A DNA stretch of 34,532 nt, from assembly GCA_937922945.1 (NCBI GenBank), contig CAKZUP010000035.1, positions 1 to 34,532 of the forward strand, given 5' to 3'. The stretch comes from an uncultured Granulosicoccaceae bacterium (GTDB lineage Bacteria; Pseudomonadota; Gammaproteobacteria; Granulosicoccales; Granulosicoccaceae). Shown here piece by piece: positions 23,960 through 31,447 of the stretch (its first letter is position 1; each line of letters opens with the position of its first letter). The notes below the pieces were generated by a model. That model saw only the letters and a program-made list of their open reading frames with translations, did not search any database and had not been told where the DNA came from. A program made the translations under genes and the position numbers.

Positions 23960-25288
23960 TTATCTCCAGGTGTAATACCCAGCTTCTTCCATTATTGCTG
24001 TTGCTCTTTCTGCAACACCGTCTAAGGCAGTTTGAATATCAAGATCTTCAGTCAAGACTTTAGACAAAGTGGTACCTAAATCGGCATTGATCTTTCCCCA
24101 TACAGGGATAATTGGACGCCAATCTGGATCTGCGTGCTTAAGCGCTTCGCCAAACGTTTTCATGTGCGGGAACTTAGCGTTAACATCAGCATCTTCGTGT
24201 GTAGAAAAACGCGATGGATTACCACCTGCCATGGCCACTAACTTGTCACCTTTCTTAGAGGTTAACCATTGCATTAACAGAAATGCTGCTTCTTTGTTTT
24301 CGGCATTCTTGGGAATACCAATACCAAACCCACCTGTTTGACTTCCACGGCGAGTTCCCATGGGGTGCATCGCCCAACCCACTTTTCCAACCACTTTCGA
24401 TTTACTTGGATCGTCAATCTGACCTGCTACCACTGTAGTATCAAGAAACATAGCAGTGTCGCCTGCCAGGAAAGAACCCAGTGCTTCGCCAAAACCAAAG
24501 CTTGCTGCACCTTCAGGTCCACAGCCAACAATTGTTTTCAATGCATTCGCAGCTTGTACACCCGCTTCATTGTTTACAATAGGATTCCAGCTGTCATCGA
24601 ACACTCTGCCACCTAGTGGCGCAAGATGAAGCAGAAACGCATGGCTGGCGTGATGGCCAGACGCAGCACGAGAACTCAAGCCGCCCATTCCAGGCTCTAG
24701 CTCAGGAATCTTACAAGCGATGTCCAACATTTCGTCGTAAGTTTCAGGAACACTTAAGCCATGCTTCTCAAAAATATCCTTGCGGTAGCCAAGAACCGAG
24801 GTTTCAGACCCATAAGGGATACCAAACAACGAACCTGTTTTACCTTGCAAATACCCTTTGTTACCACCAGCAAAGCCAATGTTATAAACATACCCATCGA
24901 TAAGATCATCGGCATCGTACGATGGATCAGCAAGCTTGGGATTCATAAAGTAACGAGCCAGGTTTTCCAGCTGATCGGCGTAAACGTAATCGGCTTTAGA
25001 GAAAACAACATAGGCAATCAGATCATAATCACCTTCGTCCTGACCCAGTTCCAGAGTTTGTCTTTCACGCATTTTCAGATACGGAAGCTGATCAACTTCA
25101 ACTTCAATACCTGTTTCTTTGGTGAATTCAGGTAGTATTTTTCGAACGGCATCGTAATGTGGATGCGCAGGAAAATTAACAACCAGCGTAGTGCCCGCAT
25201 GATCATCGTATGGGCCAGCTATGGCTTGTCCGAGCACCATAACCGATGCCGCTGTTATACATCGTAGTGTTGTAGATAGTCTAATCAT
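23960..25288 (-). CDS. Carbohydrate ABC transporter substrate-binding protein, family 1
   Basis: 442-residue periplasmic sugar-binding protein. The signal peptide is short (MIRLSTTLRCITAASVMVLG, cleavage near AIAG/PYDD). The mature part shows family-1 features: TLVVNFPAHPHYDAVRK, LPEFTKETGIEVEVDQLPY, DLIAYV, LFGIPYGSETSVLGYRKDIFEKHGL, VPETYDEMLD, FLAGDTAMFLDT, GFGIGIPKNAENKEAAFLLMQWL, all typical of MalE/UgpB-like proteins. The start is supported by GGAGG five bases upstream of the ATG. It lies between the ATPase gene (40 bases) and the permeases. The ligand is unknown; the neighbouring oxidative enzymes suggest a sugar, sugar acid or small oligosaccharide. Confidence 0.93.
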   Translation of the reverse strand: MIRLSTTLRCITAASVMVLGQAIAGPYDDHAGTTLVVNFPAHPHYDAVRKILPEFTKETGIEVEVDQLPYLKMRERQTLELGQDEGDYDLIAYVVFSKADYVYADQLENLARYFMNPKLADPSYDADDLIDGYVYNIGFAGGNKGYLQGKTGSLFGIPYGSETSVLGYRKDIFEKHGLSVPETYDEMLDIACKIPELEPGMGGLSSRAASGHHASHAFLLHLAPLGGRVFDDSWNPIVNNEAGVQAANALKTIVGCGPEGAASFGFGEALGSFLAGDTAMFLDTTVVAGQIDDPSKSKVVGKVGWAMHPMGTRRGSQTGGFGIGIPKNAENKEAAFLLMQWLTSKKGDKLVAMAGGNPSRFSTHEDADVNAKFPHMKTFGEALKHADPDWRPIIPVWGKINADLGTTLSKVLTEDLDIQTALDGVAERATAIMEEAGYYTWR

Positions 25289-25328
25289 ATACTCCTCCAG
25301 TTATCTCCTAAGTAAATGCAAACAACCA

Positions 25329-26420
25329 TTAGGCTAAGGCCAGATCGTTGTCTACATTGAAAAAATGCATATCACTAAATTGAACAGAAAATCTCAGCCG
25401 CTCACCTAAGGCTATTGGCGTATCAGATTTAAGTTCAACCATAAATTCCTGCTCGCTACACTTCCCTATAAGAACCGACTGCGCACCAATGTACTCTGAC
25501 AAAACCACATCTATGTCAAAAGCATTAGCATCGCTTGCATTCGGATCAAATTCTAAATCGCATGGTCGAATACCAATAACGATATTGGATGATTTGGCGT
25601 GCGCTAAACGATCAACAGTAGGCTGATCGCAGCGTAATCGAAAGCCATCCCCGACAAGCATTGTGGCTTCACCGTTTTGCTCAATCATGGCCGATAGAAA
25701 GTTCATTGGCGGTGTGCCTAAAAAACCTGCTACAAACTTATTGGCAGGGCGTTTGAATAATTCTTCAGGCGTGCCTTGCTGTTGAATATGACCGCCGTGC
25801 ATCACCACTATTCGATCGGCAAGCGTCATAGCTTCGATTTGATCATGCGTGACGTAAATCATATTCTTTCGTACGCGTTGGCGCATCAGTGCCAGTTCAG
25901 CTCGCATTTGCGTGCGTAACTTGGCATCAAGGTTTGATAATGGTTCATCGAACAGGAATGTAGAGCTATCACGGGTCAGCGCTCTACCCATAGCTACTCG
26001 TTGTCGTTGCCCGCCAGATAATTCTGCCGGCTTGCGATACAAGTAATCGGTAAGCCCGAGGATCTCTGCTACATCATTAATTTTTTGTTCAATCTCTTTT
26101 TTAGGTCGCTTCTCAAGGCGCAATGCAAACGACATGTTCTTCGCCACATTCATGTGTGGGTAAAGCGCGTAGTCTTGAAACACCATCGCCAGGTCGCGCT
26201 CTTTCGGCTCCAAATGCTTCACTGGCTTGTCATCGATGTAAATTTCACCATCAGTAACCGATTCCAGCCCTGCAATCATGCGAAGCGTGGTTGATTTACC
26301 GCAGCCTGAGGGACCAACAAGCACAGTAAATTCAGCATCTTGCATCTCTAAATCGATGGCATGCAGCACTTCTACATTACCGTAGCTTTTGGTTAGCTTG
26401 TCGAGCTTGATGTTTGGCAT
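25329..26420 (-). CDS. Carbohydrate ABC transporter ATP-binding protein, MalK/UgpC/MsmK type
   Basis: 363 residues. Walker A GPSGCGKST (36-44), Q-loop VFQDYALYPHM, signature LSGGQRQR (134-141), Walker B FLFDEP (155-160) with SNLDAKLR, and switch histidine in YVTHDQ. The C-terminal third (about 240-363) is the TOBE/MalK regulatory domain, with NFLSAMI, IGIRPCDLEF and MVELKSD. This makes it the energising subunit for the MalF/MalG-type permeases. It is the first gene of a seven-gene operon whose promoter carries a GntR-type operator directly downstream of the -10. Confidence 0.95.
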   Translation of the reverse strand: MPNIKLDKLTKSYGNVEVLHAIDLEMQDAEFTVLVGPSGCGKSTTLRMIAGLESVTDGEIYIDDKPVKHLEPKERDLAMVFQDYALYPHMNVAKNMSFALRLEKRPKKEIEQKINDVAEILGLTDYLYRKPAELSGGQRQRVAMGRALTRDSSTFLFDEPLSNLDAKLRTQMRAELALMRQRVRKNMIYVTHDQIEAMTLADRIVVMHGGHIQQQGTPEELFKRPANKFVAGFLGTPPMNFLSAMIEQNGEATMLVGDGFRLRCDQPTVDRLAHAKSSNIVIGIRPCDLEFDPNASDANAFDIDVVLSEYIGAQSVLIGKCSEQEFMVELKSDTPIALGERLRFSVQFSDMHFFNVDNDLALA

Positions 26421-26483
26421 TTGCTACCTGTTTGACTCACTTTGCATACTGAAATTCAGCATTTTCGTGGATTTAAACCCAAA

Positions 26484-26499
26484 ATGTTACCGGTATCAT
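26484..26499. promoter_or_regulatory. GntR-type operator for the sugar ABC operon
   Basis: ATGTTACCGGTATCAT differs at one base from the palindrome ATGTTACCGGTAACAT, the known recognition sequence of E. coli GntR/IdnR. On the minus strand it begins nine bases after the predicted -10 TATAGT, over the early transcribed region, where repressor binding would block initiation or clearance. The repressor gene of this type is encoded at the end of the same operon. Confidence 0.75.
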
Positions 26500-26508
26500 T
26501 TTTAGAGA

Positions 26509-26536
26509 ACTATACACAATAAAAATATTCGCGCAA
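26509..26536 (-). promoter_or_regulatory. Predicted sigma-70 promoter of the seven-gene sugar operon
   Basis: Minus-strand TTGCGC (26531-26536) and TATAGT (26509-26514) are separated by 16 bases in an AT-rich stretch. The -10 matches consensus at five of six positions; the -35 is weak. It lies about 90 bases before the ATPase ATG and just upstream of the GntR-type operator. Confidence 0.5.
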
Positions 26537-26567
26537 GAAAAAAATGGTTTTTTTGAATTACAACGTT

Positions 26568-26605
26568 ATCGCTAACCGAACCGGTACGCAGATCCGATTA
26601 GCGAT
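26568..26605 (-). other. Stem-loop after idnO-like gene, overlapping a degenerate operator-like sequence
   Basis: ATCGCTAA (26568-26575) and TTAGCGAT (26598-26605) pair perfectly, extended to ten pairs with one G-U. It lies 20 bases after the stop of the idnO-like gene. No T-run follows on the minus strand, so termination is uncertain. Its distal arm overlaps GTTATCGCTAAC (26565-26576), which keeps the GTTA-N4-TAAC core of the GntR-type operators but not the outer bases. Confidence 0.45.
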
Positions 26606-26624
26606 CATTAGGAGATGTTTTACT

Positions 26625-27398
26625 TTATAGACAAGCGGTTATACCGCCATCGACAAACAATGTATGTCCATTGATAAAGCTTGATGCATCAGAACTTAAA
26701 AATATTCCAGCACCGATAAGCTCGTCAAGCTGCCCCCATCGACCAGCAGGAGTACGCTTTTCCAACCATGCACTAAAATCGTTATCCTGAACCAGGGCAG
26801 CATTCAATGGTGTATCAAAATAACCCGGCGCAATCGCATTAACTTGCATTCCGAACGGCGCCCAATCGGTCGCCATACCTTTCGTCAAATTCGCTACTGC
26901 TCCCTTTGTACAGGTATATGGCGCGATACCTGGCCGAGCCAGAGCAGTCTGTACAGACGCAATATTGATGATTTTTCCAGCATTTCGTTTGATCATATGC
27001 TTCGCAACCGCTTGCCCCACATTGAAAACAGTGGCTATGTTGGTCTGCAGCATTTGATTGAAAATAACCGGATCGAATTCATGTAACGGCGTTCTATGTT
27101 GCATACCCGCATTATTGATGAGCACATCAATTGCGCCAAAATTCGACTCGGCGTGATCCACAGCTTTTGCAACCGCCGAATGATCAGTAGCATCGAACGC
27201 AAGTGCTTCAACTTTAACGCCATGATCTTTAAGACCCTTACTCGCTTTCGCCAGTTTGTCTTCATCGCGCCCGTTAATAACAATGGTTGCCCCAGCCTCA
27301 CCCAACCCGCGGGCTAACGTTAAACCGATTCCTTGACTGGAACCTGTTATCAAAACACGCTTTCCGGTCAAATCAAACAGCTCTATACCTTTAGACAT
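26625..27398 (-). CDS. idnO: SDR oxidoreductase, gluconate 5-dehydrogenase (5-keto-D-gluconate reductase) like
   Basis: 257 residues. Cofactor loop TGSSQGIG (18-25), Asn/Arg in NGRDEDKL favouring NADP(H), NNAGMQHRTPLHEF (the IdnO-typical 'NNAGxQxR' stretch), catalytic Ser148, Tyr161 and Lys165 (YTCTKGA), NAIAPGYFDT, WGQLDELIGAGIFLSSDASSF split in family form, and the DGG ending VDGGI. This strongly resembles IdnO/Ga5DH, which interconverts 5-ketogluconate and D-gluconate. It is transcribed divergently from an idnD-like gene across a 94-base gap with a GntR-type operator. Together they form the L-idonate to gluconate route known from E. coli. Other SDRs of the 2-deoxygluconate dehydrogenase group are an alternative reading. 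Confidence 0.85.
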   Translation of the reverse strand: MSKGIELFDLTGKRVLITGSSQGIGLTLARGLGEAGATIVINGRDEDKLAKASKGLKDHGVKVEALAFDATDHSAVAKAVDHAESNFGAIDVLINNAGMQHRTPLHEFDPVIFNQMLQTNIATVFNVGQAVAKHMIKRNAGKIINIASVQTALARPGIAPYTCTKGAVANLTKGMATDWAPFGMQVNAIAPGYFDTPLNAALVQDNDFSAWLEKRTPAGRWGQLDELIGAGIFLSSDASSFINGHTLFVDGGITACL

Positions 27399-27446
27399 TT
27401 ACTATCTCGCTCGTTAAAATGATCGACATTCGTCGAGTTATTCGCT

Positions 27447-27462
27447 ATGTTATCGGTAACAT
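27447..27462. promoter_or_regulatory. GntR-type operator in the idnO-idnD divergent region
   Basis: ATGTTATCGGTAACAT: six-base arms ATGTTA and TAACAT are perfect inverted repeats around TCGG, one base from ATGTTACCGGTAACAT. It overlaps the predicted idnO -10 (27461-27466) and lies 30 bases before the idnD ATG, so a bound repressor could cover both directions. Confidence 0.8.
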
Positions 27463-27488
27463 TGTACATGATTCGCTAAAGAGAACAA
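27461..27488 (-). promoter_or_regulatory. Predicted promoter of the idnO-like gene
   Basis: Minus-strand TTGTTC (27483-27488), 16-base spacer, TACAAT (27461-27466; five of six consensus bases). The transcription start would fall inside the GntR-type operator. I could not find an equally good pair for the plus-strand idnD-like gene. Confidence 0.4.
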
Positions 27489-27492
27489 ATTT

Positions 27493-28527
27493 ATGAAAGC
27501 ATTGGTTATTCATGCAGCAAAAGACTTGCGGCTTGAAGATTCACAGACCTTACCACCAAAGGCAGATGAGCTCGTGATTAGCATTGCGACCGGTGGTGTG
27601 TGTGGTTCCGACTTGCATTACTACAACGATGGCGGGTTCGGTCCAATAAGCATTAAAGAGCCGATGATACTCGGGCACGAGGTATCCGGTCATGTGTTGG
27701 AAAAAGGCAGTAACGAGTTGCCTTTCACATCGGGTGAGCTGGTATCCATTTCACCGTCGCGGCCCTGCTTTACATGCCAGTATTGTACTGCTGGCCAACA
27801 TAATCACTGCGAAAATATGCAATTCTATGGTTCGGCAATGCCGTTTCCACACATACAAGGTGCATTCAGGCAACAAATAACAGTGAAAGCCTGGCAATGC
27901 GTGAAAGCAAACGATCTCAGCCCGGGCGAAGCGGCCATGGCAGAACCGTTCGCTGTCACATTGCATGCAGCCAAGCGCGCAGGTGAGATACTCGGTAAAA
28001 AAGTACTGGTCACCGGCAGCGGCCCCATTGGCGCACTTAGCATCATTGCCGCCAGACGAGCCGGGGCTGCAGAAATAGTGGCAACCGATTTAGCCGACAA
28101 CGCATTATCCATAGCCAAGCAGTGCGGTGCGGACAGTACCATTAACGTTATTAATGAGCCTGAAGCGCTTAACCACTATGCTGCAGGTAAAGGTTATTTC
28201 GACCTCGTCTTCGAATGCAGTGGCAATGTCATTGCGCTCACACAAGCCATTGCGGCGTCTAAACCGCGCAGCGTTATCATGCAACTGGGCCTTGGTGGTG
28301 ACATGTCACTTCCCATGATGCAGCTGACAGCCAAAGAAATTGATTTACGCGGCTCGTTTCGCTTTCATCCGGAATTTGAACTAGCCGTCCAGCTCATGTC
28401 ATCCGGACTCGTCGATGTCAAACCGCTCATATCGCATACCATGAAATTGGCTGATGCTGAAAATGCATTCACCATTGCAAACGATCGTAATGTCGCAATG
28501 AAAACGCAGATAGAGTTCGGAGATTAA
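27493..28527 (+). CDS. idnD: L-idonate 5-dehydrogenase-like zinc alcohol dehydrogenase
   Basis: 344 residues. The medium-chain zinc dehydrogenase ligands are all present: catalytic Cys37 (GGVCGSDLHYY), His62 and Glu63 (GHEVSG), Glu151 (AEPFAV), and structural Cys92, Cys95, Cys98 and Cys106. The Rossmann loop is VTGSGPIG (173-180). Phrases such as GSDLHYY, MILGHEVSG, FYGSAMPFPH, IQGAF and LRGSFRF track E. coli IdnD closely (GSDLHYY, MVLGHEVIG, FFGSAMYFPH, LRGSFRF). The enzyme oxidises L-idonate to 5-ketogluconate with NAD(P)+. It faces away from the idnO-like gene. L-threonine or sorbitol dehydrogenases are the alternatives but fit these stretches less well. Confidence 0.88.
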   Translation: MKALVIHAAKDLRLEDSQTLPPKADELVISIATGGVCGSDLHYYNDGGFGPISIKEPMILGHEVSGHVLEKGSNELPFTSGELVSISPSRPCFTCQYCTAGQHNHCENMQFYGSAMPFPHIQGAFRQQITVKAWQCVKANDLSPGEAAMAEPFAVTLHAAKRAGEILGKKVLVTGSGPIGALSIIAARRAGAAEIVATDLADNALSIAKQCGADSTINVINEPEALNHYAAGKGYFDLVFECSGNVIALTQAIAASKPRSVIMQLGLGGDMSLPMMQLTAKEIDLRGSFRFHPEFELAVQLMSSGLVDVKPLISHTMKLADAENAFTIANDRNVAMKTQIEFGD

Positions 28528-28628
28528 GTGCTGACAAAAACAACTTATGGCAACAATACATAAATCGCTCTATTGCTGGCAATAAAACGACAAATAGTAC
28601 TACGATGATACGATAGCCCTGTTTATGA

Positions 28629-29423
28629 ATGAGGTGTGGACCCATCCCTATACCAGCCGGATATCGAGAAACTATCGTTACGCCGAAATCGTCTCGACAC
28701 GTGGATGCTTACTGGTCTTTTATTGCAAAGAAAGCCGGACAAAGCGTGGTGTTGCCTGATGGTCATTGCGATATCATTTTAGAACATAACGCGGTTGGCG
28801 CTGAACCTCCAACGCCTATTATTACCGGGCCTGCAACGCAACCTTATACAGTTCAGTATGCAAAAGGAGATTGCTGGCTCGGGATTCGATTGCGGCCAGG
28901 CTATGGCGTTAGCGTTTGGCGGCAAAAGCTTATCAGCGCCTCCGATACTGTGCTTCGAGGCAAAGAGGCGCTTACATTACTACCTGCACTTAACGATTTG
29001 CAGGAACGCAATTTAAACTTGGAAAATCTTTCCAAGATAACGGAAGCCAGCACGGCCGTTCAGATAGATCATCGTTTAGCACTTGCGCTGGAAGCGCTGC
29101 ATGTATCCGGCGGACGCATGCGAATAAACACGATAGCGACCATGGCAGGTTGCACAGCACGACAAATAAACCGGATGTTTCGCGCAAATGTCGGGCTTTC
29201 TACAAAAATCTACGCACAGCTTGTCCAATTCCATCGAGCGTTAAGGCTTGTACACAGCGAACAGTTGCCACCTGCCAGCGCTGCATTCGAGTGCGGTTAC
29301 TCAGACCAGGCGCATCTTACGCGGGCATTCCGGCGCTTCGGTGGTTTTTCACCTTCAAATATTCCGCAGGACTTATCGCAGCCCGAGTTATTTTCACCGA
29401 ATGTCCGATTTATTCAAGATTAG
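28629..29423 (+). CDS. AraC-family transcriptional regulator
   Basis: 264 residues. The N-terminal half is the short sensing domain seen in many AraC proteins of the 'YW.F......LPDGxxDIILE' type (here HVDAYWSFIAKKAGQ and VVLPDGHCDIILEH, then GPATQPYTVQ). The C-terminal half (about 165-255) has two HTHs: MRINTIATMAGCTARQINRMFRANVG split across IATMAGCTARQINRMF, and AFECGYSDQAHLTRAFRRFGGFSPS, the second ending in the AraC signature. The start ATG at 28629 has only a weak ribosome-binding site; an upstream start in this frame is not evident. The VOC gene follows after 27 bases and is its likely cotranscribed partner or target. The effector is unknown. Confidence 0.88.
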   Translation: MRCGPIPIPAGYRETIVTPKSSRHVDAYWSFIAKKAGQSVVLPDGHCDIILEHNAVGAEPPTPIITGPATQPYTVQYAKGDCWLGIRLRPGYGVSVWRQKLISASDTVLRGKEALTLLPALNDLQERNLNLENLSKITEASTAVQIDHRLALALEALHVSGGRMRINTIATMAGCTARQINRMFRANVGLSTKIYAQLVQFHRALRLVHSEQLPPASAAFECGYSDQAHLTRAFRRFGGFSPSNIPQDLSQPELFSPNVRFIQD

Positions 29424-29450
29424 CCAAAACACATTCGATATCGTGATCGT

Positions 29451-29846
29451 ATGAAATTTGCTTATACCATTATCTATGTCGATGACGTGCCAAGCACGAT
29501 CGCGTTCTACGAGTCAGCCTTCGGGCTGACGCGCAAATTCGTTCACGAAAGTAATCTTTACGCTGAACTGGAAACCGGTGATACCGTTCTCGCGTTTGCA
29601 GGAAACGAAGAAGCGGAAATGAACGGTCTGGCCATTCTCCCCAATGACCCCGCAAACCCGCCCTCAGGATGGGAAATCTGTTTTGTAACGGATGATGTTG
29701 GCTCGGCCTTCAAACAAGCCGTCGAAGCAGGCTGCACAGCCGTTAGTAATCCCAACGAAAAACCATGGGGCCAAACAGTTTCCTATGTGCGCGATTTGAA
29801 TGGATGCTTGGTGGAAATAGCCTCGCCTATCAGCACAGATAGTTAG
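29451..29846 (+). CDS. VOC-superfamily (glyoxalase/bleomycin-resistance-like) protein
   Basis: 131 residues with two beta-alpha-beta-beta-beta units of the vicinal-oxygen-chelate fold: FAYTIIYVDDVPSTIAFYESAFGL, then YAELETGDTVLAF, and the second unit WEICFVTDDVGSAFKQAVEAG ending VSYVRDLNGCLVEIASP. The last Glu is at the usual metal-ligand position, but the first-strand ligand (commonly His) is Thr/Ile here, so enzymatic activity is uncertain; it may be a binding or resistance protein. It follows the AraC gene on the same strand and converges on paaE with 44 bases between. Confidence 0.88.
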   Translation: MKFAYTIIYVDDVPSTIAFYESAFGLTRKFVHESNLYAELETGDTVLAFAGNEEAEMNGLAILPNDPANPPSGWEICFVTDDVGSAFKQAVEAGCTAVSNPNEKPWGQTVSYVRDLNGCLVEIASPISTDS

Positions 29847-29890
29847 CATGAACAGTTCTGTAATCCTTAATAGGCACGGCAACCACCAGT

Positions 29891-30958
29891 TTAATGCCCT
29901 GCCTGATCATAGTCCCAGACTACGTTTTCTGTAACGGGTACAGATTGACAGGTCAGAACAAAACCTGCTTCTACTTCGTGATCTTCAAGTGCATGGTTAG
30001 CGCGCATTTCAACCTCACCCTTTAATAGCTTTGCCTTGCACGTCGAACACACACCGGCTCTGCAAGCATACGGTGCGTCGACTTTATTGCTCAGCGCAGC
30101 CTCAAGCAACGTGGAGTCTGGCGGAATAACCAAGTTGCGCGTTTCACCACCGAGAACCACCTGAGCTGCCACCCCGTTCTCATTCGTTGTGACAATTGAT
30201 GCAGGTTGTTTTGCACGCCCCGGCTGGGAACTACCGAAAAGTTCAAGGCGTATTTGCTCTTTGCTTAAGCCATGTGTTTTGAGCGCATCACGAATACCAA
30301 TCATCATTGGCTCGGGTCCACACAGATAAACCATGTCTATGGTTTCGATGTTTATCCATGACTCAAACAGCTGCCGACACTTCTCGGCATCAACCCGGCC
30401 ATTGAATAAAGCAATTTCCTCACTTTGATCTTCCAGTATATGGACGACATTGAATCGCTCCAGAAATCGGTTTTTCAGATCTTCCAGTTCTTCGCGAAAC
30501 ATGATCGAGCTGGTACCACGATTGGCATACACCAAGGAATAACGAGCAGTTTCGCTTTGCTGTAATCCGGTTTTAATAATGGACAATATCGGTGTTATAC
30601 CTGAACCACCTGCGAATGCCAGATAAGACGCGCTGGTGTCAGCTGCAGATGCGTAAAAATTTCCCATTGGAGGCATTGCCTCTATGGTGTCTCCTATACT
30701 TAGCTCGACATTAGCCCAAGTGGAAAACACACCGCCATCAACGCGCTTGATACCAACCTTGAGTGTATTGTCTTGCTTAGCCGCACAAATTGAATATGAA
30801 CGTCGCAGTTCTTCACCATCGAAATGTTTTCGAAACGTTAGATACTGCCCTTGCGTAAAGGTAAACGCATCCGAATTCTCTGGCTTCAATGTCACTACCA
30901 CAGCATCGCGAATGGTTCTATGTATATCAACAACCGTGAGTGAATGAAACTGGTTCAT
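29891..30958 (-). CDS. paaE: Phenylacetyl-CoA 1,2-epoxidase reductase subunit PaaE
   Basis: 355 residues, NADPH-dependent reductase that feeds electrons to the PaaABC epoxidase. FAD-binding RRSYSICA (52-59), NAD(P)-binding GGSGITPILS (117-126) and CGPEPMM (213-219), then a C-terminal plant-type 2Fe-2S ferredoxin domain with Cys299, Cys304, Cys307 and Cys337 (YACRAGVCSTC and LTCQS). The length and order match PaaE. The ATG lies three bases after the paaD stop, without its own ribosome-binding site, so translation is probably coupled. The last gene of the paa run in the window. Confidence 0.97.
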   Translation of the reverse strand: MNQFHSLTVVDIHRTIRDAVVVTLKPENSDAFTFTQGQYLTFRKHFDGEELRRSYSICAAKQDNTLKVGIKRVDGGVFSTWANVELSIGDTIEAMPPMGNFYASAADTSASYLAFAGGSGITPILSIIKTGLQQSETARYSLVYANRGTSSIMFREELEDLKNRFLERFNVVHILEDQSEEIALFNGRVDAEKCRQLFESWINIETIDMVYLCGPEPMMIGIRDALKTHGLSKEQIRLELFGSSQPGRAKQPASIVTTNENGVAAQVVLGGETRNLVIPPDSTLLEAALSNKVDAPYACRAGVCSTCKAKLLKGEVEMRANHALEDHEVEAGFVLTCQSVPVTENVVWDYDQAGH

Positions 30959-30961
30959 TTT

Positions 30962-31447
30962 TTATATGCACTTAAAATATTCAAACGGTTCCAGACAATC
31001 GGTGCATCGCCATTGCGCTTTGCATGGTGTTGAACCGAACTGACTCACTTTTTCCACTGCAGTAGATTTGCATTGAGGACAACGTTCAGGAGCCCCTTTG
31101 GCTTGCGGCGCTGCGATGCCGTAGTCCTCCAAACGCTGCTTACCCACTTCAGACATCCAATCGGTGGTCCAAGCCGGGGCGATTTGGGTCTGCAGCTCCA
31201 AGTCGGTTATGCCGCGTTGAGTAAGCGCCGATTCAATATTCGTTGCGATCTCACGCATAGCTGGACAGCCTGAATACGTAGGCGTAATAGTGACCTTCAC
31301 GCTCGCTGCCTGCGTGTCGTCATCGTGCTCTACGCAAACATTTCGCACCACGCCTAAATCAACAATGGAAATCACCGGAATTTCTGGGTCCGGCACTTGC
31401 TCCAGCCAATCCCAAACCTGCTTTTCTGTCAACACGGCAGCGTTCAC
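30962..31447 (-). CDS. paaD: Phenylacetate-CoA oxygenase assembly protein PaaD
   Basis: 161 residues from GTG 31447, which overlaps the paaC stop by four bases (GTGA). The longer frame reaching 31612 lies inside paaC and is rejected. The N-terminal MIP18/DUF59 domain shows VPDPEIPVISIVDLGVVRNV and TPTYSGCPAM, and the C-terminal part has a zinc-ribbon with CPQC (Cys-x2-Cys) and CTDC and the ending FEYFKCI, identical in style to E. coli PaaD. PaaD is thought to help deliver an iron-sulfur or iron cofactor to the epoxidase. WTTDWM is also conserved. Confidence 0.95.
   Translation of the reverse strand: MNAAVLTEKQVWDWLEQVPDPEIPVISIVDLGVVRNVCVEHDDDTQAASVKVTITPTYSGCPAMREIATNIESALTQRGITDLELQTQIAPAWTTDWMSEVGKQRLEDYGIAAPQAKGAPERCPQCKSTAVEKVSQFGSTPCKAQWRCTDCLEPFEYFKCI

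Noticed and set aside
26568..26605. Intrinsic terminator for the idnO-like gene
   Set aside because: The stem is good but there is no T-run directly after it on the minus strand, so I listed it only as a stem-loop.
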